NCBI GenBank assembly: GCA_016169945.1
Contig: JADLSH010000390.1
Location: forward strand, 1,612,001-1,676,000
Direction of reading: 5' to 3'
DNA length: 64,000 bases
Origin: Trachythela sp. YZ-2020
Taxonomy: Eukaryota; Cnidaria; Anthozoa; Malacalcyonacea; Clavulariidae
Part shown: piece after piece, positions 46,260-55,652 of the stretch
How the letters are laid out: each line of letters opens with the position of its first letter
Position numbering within the stretch: the first letter of the stretch is position 1
The notes under the pieces: model-generated
What the model saw: the letters and a program-made list of their open reading frames with translations, nothing else
What the model was told of the DNA's origin: nothing
Database searches by the model: none
Position numbers and translations under genes: made by a program

Positions 46260-47636
46260 AATTTTAAGGTGAAAACCCGAGAGGTTTCCCTCTTTCCCCC
46301 AACTGTGTGCCCTTTATTATATCTCTATATTAACCCACTAAGCAGCAATGTACCCAAATGCACCCTACTTTATTCCTTTACTCTGTCCAACGCCAGATGA
46401 TTTTACTCGTCAAGGGGAGAGTCTTGCGCTTTAATGGGTTAATAAGCATAATCTCACCTGATAATACATGTGATGTTGAAGCACCTTCATCATCTATATG
46501 TACGACCGACGGGGAGCTTGAGCTATTTGCAGGAACCCGATTATGGGCATATTTACAAATATCGGGCAGTGAGCTCAATTTTGAAAATTCGTTACCACTT
46601 TCATCTGAATTTTCCATTACATCGTCCAATGGGATCAGATAAAATGTAAGTCGCTTATGGTCCTTACCAATTACCTGTTTGTAATTGAATAATATGAAGG
46701 GCTGCCTAGTTCCTCGAACCCATTGGATTTCTCAAAACAGTTTCATCAAAAGTCTGATCAAACTGTGTTTTTCTACTGCTTTCTGGATAATCTCTTGTTT
46801 TGTGGCAGATGAACTTACTGTTATAACATGTGTCTTACCGCGACGAACCTTTACAACCCCATCTGTTTGGGCAGCAATGCCAACTTTAATTTCGACATTA
46901 GTCGACTTCTTTGGAGCGCTGCTAGTGGTCGATAAGCCTTTTTTCTTTTTCTTTGAAACCTTGAAACCTGACTGACGTTGACTTTCCGCGTTTTATAGAA
47001 ATCTTCGAATGATAAAGTGCGCGTTCTTTGAGTCGAAATAGTAAGGATGGCAAATCTTCTTATATTATTTCTTCTTATATCTTCTTATATTATTTTAAGA
47101 AGATTTTGTTTTAGACCAAATTTCTTTCTATATCTTCTTATATTATTAAATTTTTCTATATTAATTAATTATTCAAGAAATCAAAATTGTCTGTTATGTA
47201 AATCAGTCATTTTTAATGTAAATTTGTTAGTTTTTCACCAATAGATCTATATAACTGTCTGACATTCCATATAACATCATACAAATCACCAAAATGACAT
47301 CATATCGTGACGTCATTAAATTTTTGTTTGAATGTCGAAAATCTTCTTATATTGCCTTAAATCTTCTTACAATGAATATAAGAATTAAGAAGATTTTTTT
47401 CTGAAAAAATCTTCTTATATCCATCGCTGCGAAATAGTCGACGGGCAGTCGCTGAACGAACTGGATTGAGCTTGAGGGGTTACTGGAGGCCTTTCATTAT
47501 TGCTTTCACGACTCCATTCATTACCAGTCGCAGTAGAGTTAGACGTTGCTGATGTACTGCCAAGCAAACACGAAACCTCTTCGCGAACGGCCTCTCGTAT
47601 TTCGTTTCTTACAAAGTTAGATTGGTCAGACGCCAT
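46260..47636 (-). pseudogene. right-arm gene copy with N-terminus, interrupted by a MITE
   Basis: Minus strand. An ATG at about 47636 starts 'MASDQSNFVRNEIREAV...', about 68 residues rich in Ser and Thr, down to 'SDCPSTIS'. A hAT MITE (47042-47429) interrupts here. The frame then continues with 'TLSFEDFYKTRES' and the lysine-rich and 'KVRRGKTHVITVSS' blocks seen in the left arm. Another frame break lies near 46760, and a last piece at 46629-46378 is acidic and Ser-rich. This copy keeps the N-terminus that the left arm lacks. Family unrecognised apart from weak similarity to N-terminal parts of HECT-type proteins. Confidence 0.5.
47042..47429. mobile_element. hAT-type MITE (388 bp) with 8-bp TSD and empty site in the left arm
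   Basis: The TSD CGAAATAG is at 47034-47041 and 47430-47437. The ends are imperfect inverted repeats (TAAGGATGGCAAATCTTCTTA and the complement of CAGCGATGGATATAAGAAG). The interior is made of 'atcttcttatat' repeats. The left arm near 37725 has the target as an uninterrupted 'gactatttcgactc'. Confidence 0.82.
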
Positions 47637-47699
47637 CTTTGATTTGAGAAAACCCCGCGAAATTATGTGAATATAATTAGTATGCGCGCGCACGGTTTT

Positions 47700-48300
47700 A
47701 AGCTTTTGTTTGCAGCGCGTTCTATATTTTGTTTGGAGCGCGTTCTTTATTTTGTTTGCAGCGCGTTCTATATTTTGTTTGCAGCGCGTTCTATATTTTG
47801 TTTGCAGCGCGTTCTTTATTTTGTTTGCAGCGCGTTCTATATTTTGTTTGCAGCGCGTTCTATATTTTGTTTGCAGCGCGTTCTATATTTTGTTTGCAGC
47901 GCGTTCTATATTTTGTTTGCAGCGCGTTCTATATTTTGTTTGCAGCGCGTTCTATATTTTGTTTGCAGCGCGTTCTACATTTTGTTTGCAGCGTGTTCTA
48001 TATTTTGTTTGGAGCGCGTTCTTTATTTTGTTTGCAGCGCGTTCTATATTTTGTTTGCAGCGCGTTCTATATTTTGTTTGCAGCGCGTTCTATATTTTGT
48101 TTGCAGCGCGTTCTATATTTTGTTTGCAGCGCGTTCTATATTTTGTTTGCAGCGCGTTCTATATTTTGTTTGCAGCGTGTTCTATATTTTGTTTGCAGCA
48201 CGTTCTATATTTTGTTTGCAGCGCGTTCTACATTTTGTGGCTTTTGTTTGCAGTGTGTTTTATATTTTATTTGCAGCGCTTTATTTATATGTTTGCAGCA
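47700..48300 (+). repeat. 23-bp minisatellite, about 23 copies
   Basis: The unit is 'gcagcgcgttctatattttg' followed by 'ttt'. Variants have 'gttctttatt' or 'gttctacatt'. As 23 is not a multiple of 3 and the unit has no stop in any plus-strand frame, all three frames stay open for over 200 codons. The array ends near 48300, and 'TCTGGGCCACCGTA' follows at about 48368. Confidence 0.92.
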
Positions 48301-48380
48301 AATCTCGTTCAGTTTGTTACAAATTGCTATTGTTTGTGATATTCACTCTGTTGATAGTGGTGTCCCTTCTGGGCCACCGT

Positions 48381-48808
48381 ATGTTTCCATGGCAACATCA
48401 AAAAGTGCTGAGCTGGCAACAAAGCGAAGCGGTGCAATGCTGCGTAGTGTAAACACCCTTGTTTTTTTACTTCGGAGTGAAAATTAATCCGGTTGAAAAG
48501 TAATCCAGTATAGTGTTATTAAACGGGGTCTATTGACTGTGGTTTTGTAATTTGTAACCACAATATCTATAACTATATGTAGTGTTATAAAACCCGTTTA
48601 CATTTACTATTATAGCCACAATTATGTAAAAGGCATCGGCAAAATTTTAAGTTCATCTAGGACCCCGTTTACACTATACCGGATTACTTTTCATACAGGA
48701 TTAATTTTCACTCCGAAGTAAAAAACAAGGATGTTTACACTACGCCACATTGCACCGCTTCGCTTTGTTGCCAGCTCAGCACTTTTTGATGTTGCCATGG
48801 AAACAGAA
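48381..48808. mobile_element. foldback element with ~150-bp arms
   Basis: 'gtttccatggcaacatcaaa' and the following 130 bases (to 48531) pair with 48659-48808. Shared blocks include 'gctgagctggcaacaaagcg' and 'ttcggagtgaaaattaatcc'. The loop is about 127 bp and there is no coding content. A diverged piece ('aatccggtatgaaaatcgct') lies at about 49180. Confidence 0.75.
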
Positions 48809-49474
48809 CCAGTTTCCCGCTAAATAAAATCACGAGCAGGGTTTGCTAGACAAATGAACGCAAGAATGTCCAACACAAAACAAAAAGAGCCAAATTTTAC
48901 ATGGACTTACCTAAAATCTTCGTTGTTTACGTTCTCTTTTGCCCTTTCGTTTTGCACGAAAAGTTGAAGTTACCAGTGTTTGCCGGAGTCGTCGCCTTGA
49001 TGAATAATAGCTAGTCGACAGACAAAATAGACTAGCCATTATTTGAAGGACGCTTGCTGCCGTAAAAGTAAGTATAATCAATTGTTTGAAGGCGACCATT
49101 TTTAATTCGTCTTGTAATATATTACAAATTTCGCGCCAAAATTAGTTGTGTACCGGATTGGCCTGTTTACAGCAGCCGAATCCGGTATGAAAATCGCTAC
49201 GCTCCGATGTAATCCGGTAGTATGCTATATTTAAATTTTGTTTCTAATGCAAGGGCGGACACTTGAGTGAGGTAGGCTTGACTGCAGTTTTTAACAGGTT
49301 TTAAAGTGTTACTAAGTTTGTATTACTCGGCTACCTCAATCAATCGTTGAAACATTATCAGAGAGTCTCTCCATGTGTTTGGCTCCTGTAATCCTAACAT
49401 GGTAGAACTGTATTGAAAATACTCTTGGTAAAGAGCTGATGCGATTCGTCTTCAGTCGCTGTGTTGATTGTATA
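48809..49474. other. intergenic stretch with a foldback-related remnant
   Basis: Apart from 'ccggattggcctgtttacag...' near 49155, which resembles the preceding foldback, nothing is recognised. The minus ORF at 48911-49099 has no family. Confidence 0.3.
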
Positions 49475-50130
49475 CATATCCTTTCTGATAATCTTCAGCA
49501 CCATTAAAAGACTCAGGGAAAAAGAAAAGTTGATCAGGAATCCCATGGGCGGTATAATAACGCGACTTTCTTACATAATGACTATTCCATGATTCTTTAA
49601 TATAATTTCAGAGACACTCGAGATGCATTTTATTACATGCATCAAGAACGCCTGTAGCTACCAGATCCTTATCCACCAAGACGTCCAAGAACGGCGCAGC
49701 ATGGCCCACCATGCTTCAATCCGTTGGTTGCTATATGGGATGACCCATAGCGATGAGCCTTAACATCTCGCTGGGCATCCACGTGATTACGAGGTAAAAA
49801 AACATTGAGCCGCAGCCATTATCCCGTTTTCGGTTCCCTTATCTGTTCTTAGGACGGTGGGACAACTTCCCTGTTCTTTAATGGGTTATTGTTTGTTCTA
49901 ACAATCTCAAGCCACATTATCATCGCTTGCTAAAACCATCTATACACCCGTGTATGGCAAAACCAAAAGGTTTAAGTTTATCATACCCGTCAGCATGCCA
50001 GAAATATTTCGGACCTGGGTTTAGGTATTCCCTCCGCTGTAGTCGATGAGTTTTTCTTAGTTTTGAACCTTCATGTTCAAGCTCACGGAGAATAGTCTGA
50101 ATATAAGACTCAAAGCGATTGTGAGTGATT
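49475..50130 (-). pseudogene. integrase/DDE-type (rve-like) pseudogene
   Basis: No long ORF remains, but minus-strand translation in several frames gives an ordered integrase-like protein. It reads 'EYLNPGPKYFWHADGYDKLK', then 'PFGFAIHGCIDGFSKR' near 49950, 'IMWLEIVRTNNNP', 'LRTDKGTENGIMAAAQCFF' near 49830, 'AHRYGSS' and 'SNQRIEAWWAML' near 49720, and 'GIPDQLFFFPESFNGAEDYQ' near 49520. The H-x-D-G-Y-D, C-I-D-G-F and D-x-G-T-E-N motifs match the integrase-core proteins widespread in cnidarian and mollusc genomes. Frame breaks lie near 49920, 49865 and 49740, among others. It is clearly dead. Confidence 0.68.
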
Positions 50131-50269
50131 TGGACTTAAACGCCGACAGCTTTTTAGACTATATACGTACTATTGCACATAACTTGTAAATATGCGTGAA
50201 AGTTACAATATTATTTATTTCAAGAGTTTGTTTCAAATAATTGAAATCGGTGAATTGTCCTTGTCTTGT

Positions 50270-50425
50270 AAGCCATTGTGTCCCAAATGTCCTGTCGGCT
50301 AAATATCTTGTCGGCGAAATGTCCTGTCGGCTAAATGTCTGTCGGTGAAAGGTCATCTCGGTCTAGTGTCTGTCGGTCTAGTGTCTGTCGGCCAAATGTC
50401 CGTCGGCCAAACGTCCGCGCACCTA
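50270..50425. repeat. imperfect 'ctgtcggcyaaatgtc' repeat
   Basis: About nine units of 'tgtcggctaaatgtc' type in a row, varying in length (14-17 bp). This motif is common in non-autonomous repeats of marine invertebrates. There is no coding content. Confidence 0.6.
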
Positions 50426-51399
50426 TACGACGTACATATATGCCATAGTTGGATTAACGTTTTCTCCACATTGACCGGTAACCCAAAAGCCTCCCACTTC
50501 CATTAAGCTCTTAGTGTTGAATACATTCCCTTACTTGGTCAGGATTGGCGTTATATCTTCTTCGGCCCAACCCGTATTCGTGAAGTTTAGTAAAATATCC
50601 TTTTGGATATTTTTATGTTGTGAAATTTTTCCAAACAACCCAATATAATCTTGTATTTGTAATTTTTTTGAAAATAATATCGAATTGCTTTCTTCCATTC
50701 CTAGTGACACGTTAATACAAGACCGAATTTGTTATAAATTGAATAAATTATGTTAAAAACCAAAAATCAAAATTATATAAAGAACTGTTTTATATACTGT
50801 TCGTGTATTCTTATTTATCGCTTCCTTAATTAACATTAAAATATTCCAGCAGTTTCTTGTCATGATGAGCTCAGTTTTCTGTGCTTAAGCTTTTGCGCAA
50901 TAAACCAGTCACTCTCGATTGGAATAATTATGGCAATGTGCGTCATCACATGCCGGTTTATTAATTTTTGTAATCAATTACATAATTATTAATATAACAA
51001 ATTATTAACAAAACTAATGTTCGTAAAAGTAATTATTAAGAAAATTGTTCGCACAGAAAAGGTGGGGGTAATACAAACGCCCACTACTAAGAACTAATAT
51101 ACAGGTAAAAAAGAAAAAAAAGAAGTGCGTCAAGAAAACGGGGAGGAGGGTGGGTATAACTTTATTATAATATAGCTGTATAGATCAGTCGTGAACTGTA
51201 GCCGACGTGCAGAGCAGAATGAATCGATCTCACATTCGACGCCAGTATATACCGACACCCCTATCCGTTTTCCCGCGCGTTACAATCATGTGATCAGAAA
51301 TTCCTGGGAAATTCCTCTGGCGTGATCCCAGCACCGATCTCTATCTTATTATCTAATTCAAGTGCAGGAAGCAATAAAATCTTTATTGGTATGCCAATA
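50426..51399. other. intergenic stretch including the repeat shared with intron 1 of the DUF6589-like gene
   Basis: 50870-51090 is the inverted relative of 11101-11300. The remainder is AT-rich with no recognised feature. Confidence 0.4.
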
Positions 51400-51868
51400 A
51401 TTCATTTGTGCGTGCATTTCTATTTGTGCGTGTATTTCTATTTGTGTGTGCGTGTATTTCTATATTTGTGCGTGTATTTCTATTTGTGTTCTTGTATTTC
51501 TATTTGTGTTCTTGTATTTCTATTTTTGTTCTTGTATTTCTATTTGTGTTCTTGTATTTCTATTTGTGTTCTTGTATTTCTATTTGTGTTCTTGTATTTC
51601 TATTTGTGTTCTTGTATTTCTATTTGTGTTCTTGTATTTCTATTTGTGTGCGTGTATTTCTATTTGTGTTCTTGTATTTATATTTGTGTTTTGTATTTCT
51701 ATTTGTGTTCTTGTATTTATATTTGTGTTCTTGTATTTATATTTGTGTTCTTGTATTTATATTTGTGTTCTTGTATTTCTATTTGTGTTTTGTATTTCTA
51801 TTTGTGTTCTTGTATTTCTATTTGTGTTCTTGTATTTCTATTTGTGTTTTGTATTTCTATTTGTGTAT
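51400..51868 (+). repeat. 20-bp minisatellite, first block
   Basis: The unit is 'tatttgtgttcttgtatttc', about 23 copies, with 'gtgcgtg' variants at the left. All three plus frames are open because 20 is not a multiple of 3. It continues at 54400 after the inserted element. Confidence 0.9.
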
Positions 51869-52754
51869 ATAAGTGAAATATTCTATTTAGACAAAATCCT
51901 GCTAAATTTTACTATTATCTCAAATATTGACAACAAATCCTGAAAATTGATTTTTATAATGCTATTGAGACAAAGTTAATCAGTTTCTTGCAACGAAAAA
52001 TTAGGTGTTGCTATATTCTACAAAAAATAGGTACGCAACGCGTACATGTGTCTACTGAATTGGAAAATGATCTCGAGCGCAATATAGATCTTCGTCGCCA
52101 TCATAGCTTACATGGTGCACATCGCAAGGAATCTCGTTCTCATGCTTGTTCGCAGTTTAATTTGGCATCCTGGGAAGATATAATGTGTATGTTCACAAAT
52201 GTGAACACTGGCGCTGTACTAAAAGTTCTAAAGGAGAAAATAAGGAGTTTTTCAGTTTGTGTACGGATCACTTTGCAGCGATTTACGGAGATGTCGTCGC
52301 AGCTTTGCAAAAAGACGAAGTATTTTTGAGGACGATTTCCCCAGAGTCATGCCAAGCATTTAACTTGCGAACAGGTATAACTTACTCTGCATGGGTACGA
52401 GATTGTGCATAAACTCCAATACACCTTAATACTTCAGATTAGTTTTAGCAGGTAGTTTTACACAACAGTCAACCGCCGTATTTGCTATACTCTACCCACA
52501 CTGGCACCGCACGTATAAAATTAGGTGCACTAGTCTCATATTTTCCAAGTCTACGTGGCCTGGCGCTATGGGGTTTAGACTTGTTTAGACTTGTTTAGAC
52601 TAGGTTTCGACGCGAGTAACGTGGCTAGTCTTTGCCGCGTTGCCTGCGTCTATACGCTTAATATTGTCAGGCTACGCAAGCTAATATTTCCTGAGGTTAC
52701 AAGATTTCCACCTTTAATAGGTTGAAGCGCTTTTTATGGTTCGCGACGTACGTC

Positions 52755-52905
52755 ATCTTGCAAAGTGGGGCAAACACAATGGAGATAACAAATATGCTTG
52801 TCCCAATATGGATAAACTTGACAATTAAGACAATGTCACAAGAGTCATGCCATTGTCTTCTAAGGAATATTCACTGTGTTTGCCCCACTTGGCAAAATGG
52901 TGTCA
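52755..52905. mobile_element. small MITE
   Basis: 'aagtggggcaaacaca' near 52760 is inverted near 52875-52895 ('tgtgtttgccccactt'). The interior is AT-rich and non-coding. No TSD call. Confidence 0.5.
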
Positions 52906-52937
52906 CGAATCCCGAAAAGGCGTGTATACGGCCTGTT

Positions 52938-53300
52938 CGTATGAGCTTGGCTAGCAAGCGAGGCGAAATACACCTCGCTTTCATATTATGCAGTTTTCTA
53001 TCCTACCCATCACGATGAAAATGAATAATTTTATTTGATTGTTGTCAGACTGTCAGCATACTATAATTAGCGTACACGTACAACTTTCGTTTTCTCGACT
53101 TTTATATAATATATCCAGCTGGCGTGAATATTAATATTTCATATTTACTTATATTATATGTGAGCATTTTTATCCCGCGATGCCGTATGCTCTCGGCAAA
53201 ATGATGATGACGAGTATATCATGCACTAAGCGGCAACCCGATGTGATTTTGTTATAATAGGAAAACATTTACGAGGCGAGATCATATGAACAGGCTCATA
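52938..53300. mobile_element. MITE with 'gcctgttcrtatga' tips
   Basis: 'cggcctgttcgtatgagc' at the left is matched by 'tcatatgaacaggctc' at the right, with 'gaggcga' boxes just inside each. Non-coding. No TSD confirmed. Confidence 0.5.
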
Positions 53301-53388
53301 CAGTAATACTGTAAATGAAATGTTTTGATGGAGATTTTAATTATAAATATACGAGTTCGCTTACGCTAAATGTCGAAATAACGACGAT

Positions 53389-53917
53389 CAGGGGCGTAGC
53401 GATAGGGGGGCGCGGGGGGGTGCTGGACCCCCCCAATGATACCTCCGTCGGCAAAATTGGATTCTTGTCAAATTTAAGGTTTAGAATATTAATATGTTAT
53501 TTCGGAAAAATTGAAAAACGTCGGGAAAATTTTAAGAAAAAGGCGATAAAATGTCGGGAAATGAAAAGGATGATAAAATGCCGGGAAAATGGAAATTAAA
53601 AGACGATAGAATGTCGGGAAATGAAAAGGACGATAAAATTGAAAGGTGATAAAATGTCGGGGAAAAGGAAAGGGCGACCTAAATTGTAAACTGTTTAGTT
53701 ACATCTGTCCATTTTGTGTTGTTCAGAACGATCTTATGTCGATCTTATAACGATCTGTATATGTATAAGTCTCATATAATTATATAATAAAATTACCTTG
53801 ATTTATTATGAAACGATATTTATGAACAAATCATTGACCACGCCCTTGCCACGCCCACTCTGTCGGCAAAATTGTGGCTTGGACCCCCCCAAACACAAAG
53901 CCTTCGCTACGCCCCTG
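53389..53917. mobile_element. hAT-type MITE (529 bp) with 8-bp TSD
   Basis: The tips CAGGGGCGTAGCGA and TCGCTACGCCCCTG are perfect. The TSD ACGACGAT is at 53381-53388 and 53918-53925. The interior carries repeated 'gataaaatgtcgggaa' units. It is nested in the element at 51870-54388. Confidence 0.9.
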
Positions 53918-54399
53918 ACGACGATTTCAATACTGTAAATTGCAGTACCAAACTTGGCTCTGCAATTGCAGTACCAAACTCAAATAATTAATAATTTGAA
54001 AAAAAGAGTAATATATCTGGATTTTAGCAACGTTTTTTCTTGTATTGCTAGATTCTAGGTTTTTTGTTGAATTTCTCTTCTCCATTTTGGCTAAATATGC
54101 GTGAATTGACAAAAACCTGCATTGGCATTGTCGTTGAGATAAAGTTCATGCAATATTTTCGAAATTTCTTATTATCTGGCAAGGTTTTCATTCTACATGT
54201 TATCATCATTTGTTGCTGATATTAACAAAATTTTAGAGATATTTACTTTATTTTAGTTTATAGATAAATTGTTTGCTAAAATCGTACTATATCCTAATTA
54301 TTAGCAACATTTCAGTCAAATTTCGTGCTGAAAGTATAGTTTTGTTTGATATTTGACCGGAAATTCAGTAAATAGAATATTTCACTTAGCTCTGAAACG

Positions 54400-54680
54400 T
54401 GTTATTTCTATTTGTGTTCTTGTATTTATATTTGTGTTCTTGTATTTCTATTTGTGTTCTTGTATTTCTGTTTGTGTTTTGTATTTCTATTTGTGTTCTT
54501 GTATTTATATTTGTGTTTTGTATTTCTATTTGTGTTCTTGTATTTCTGTTTGTGTTTTGTATTTCTATTTGTGTTCTTGTATTTCTATTTGTGTTCTTGT
54601 ATTTGTATTTCTATTTCTATTTGTGTTCGTGTATTATTATTTGTTTTGTGTATTTATATTTGTGTGTGCGTTTGCACCTC
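54400..54680 (+). repeat. 20-bp minisatellite, second block
   Basis: Same unit and orientation as 51400-51868. It is followed directly by TCTGGGCCACCGTA at about 54681, the same 14-mer that follows the unrelated 23-bp array. Confidence 0.88.
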
Positions 54681-54798
54681 TGGGCCACCGTACAAAAATA
54701 TGATTGTTTCTTATTTGATATAGCGTGTCGTGAGCGTCGGACGTGTCTTTCGTCGCTCTTGCAAGATATATAGTTTACATCACATACACATCAATACA

Positions 54799-55574
54799 AT
54801 GCCTGAAACGATAAAATCTTTAAAAAAGGAGAATGACGATCTCAAGATCCAGATTGAGTCATTGCAAAAGAACTTCGAGAAACTACAAAATATGATTGAG
54901 AGCAATATGAACTCAAAATCATCGAAGCAAAACGATCAAAATTCATCTTCTCAACTACATGGTTTTCAGAACAGTCTGGAGTTCCTAAGCGATAAATACG
55001 ACACCTTGAATGCTTTTGAAATGGAGATGAAAAACGAACTTAAGAAACTAAACTCCAGATTAACAGAAATAACCAACAAAGTAAATCAAGTCGGCGACGC
55101 GCTTGAGCAGTTAGAAGAATACAGCTTCCAGTATAACATCAAGATAATTGGCCTTGCTCAACAGAACGAAAGGGAAACGGCGCACGAAACTAGCTCGATA
55201 TGTGTAGACCTCTTTAAATTAATTGGGGCCGAGGTAAATCTTAATGACATTGACATAGCACATCGTGTCCCGAGTCGAAGGAGAAATCAAGACAACAAAC
55301 CGAATCCTATAGTATGCAAATTTGTCAGAGACTCTCAAAGGAGGGCGTTATGAGACTGCGTAAAGAAGCAATTAAAGTTAATCCTAGTGTCAGAATCTTT
55401 GATCACTTAACCCCAAAGAATCAAAAAATCCTATATGAAGCTAAAGCATTTAAAGAAGCGAATTCTTACGAATATTGCTGGACAAAGAACTCTCGTGTTT
55501 ATCTACGTAAAAACGCTACTTCTCGAGCTATAAGAATAAATCGGCTTGAGGATCTCCACAGCCTTCGCGAGTGA
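54799..55574 (+). pseudogene. LINE ORF1 (coiled coil plus RRM-like region), one frameshift
   Basis: The ATG at 54799 begins 'MPETIKSLKKENDDLK' and a coiled coil over about 110 residues. After it comes 'LEEYSFQYNIKIIGLAQ', 'DIDIAHRVP', and 'NPIVCKFVRDSQRRA', typical of L1-like ORF1 RRM and C-terminal regions that bind RNA. A one-base shift at about 55350 moves the frame into 55314-55574 ('VMRLRKEAIKV', 'YCWTKNSRVYLRKN'), which ends in TGA. An in-frame upstream ATG at 54730 is possible. Only this single lesion separates it from an intact ORF1. Confidence 0.68.
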
Positions 55575-55652
55575 ATAAGTGCATATCTGATATCTCAAAT
55601 ACCCAGATAAGTACAATGTTTTGGATGTGTTCTCTGATATTTATGACTAAAA

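Larger units (their letters stand above)
51870..54388. mobile_element. element with 20-bp terminal inverted repeats splitting the minisatellite
   Basis: TAAGTGAAATATTCTATTTA at 51870-51889 is exactly inverted at 54369-54388. The same 20-bp array lies on both outer sides, so the 2.5 kb between was probably inserted into one array. No TSD is clear. Inside are small ORFs of unknown family near 51988-52412 (a possible exon with a Cys/His pattern and a gtataa donor), and three smaller MITEs. Confidence 0.6.

Noticed and set aside
46358..46975. Plus-strand ORFs in the right arm
   Set aside because: Antisense to the gene fragment that is recognisable in both arms.
37683..47480. The inverted arms as the terminal repeats of the P-like transposon
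   Set aside because: The P-like element has its own shorter ends and TSD at 40012-46031; LINE sequence separates it from the arms.
47700..48300. CRISPR array
   Set aside because: Units are contiguous with no spacers, and the DNA is animal.
47667..48487. Three long ORFs over the 23-bp array as real proteins
   Set aside because: All three frames are open solely because the unit has no stops and its length is not a multiple of 3; the peptides are the same repeat in rotation.
51322..51943. ORFs over the first 20-bp array as membrane proteins
   Set aside because: Hydrophobic residues come from the repeat; all three frames are equally open.
54353..54773. ORFs over the second 20-bp array
   Set aside because: Same reason as for the first block.
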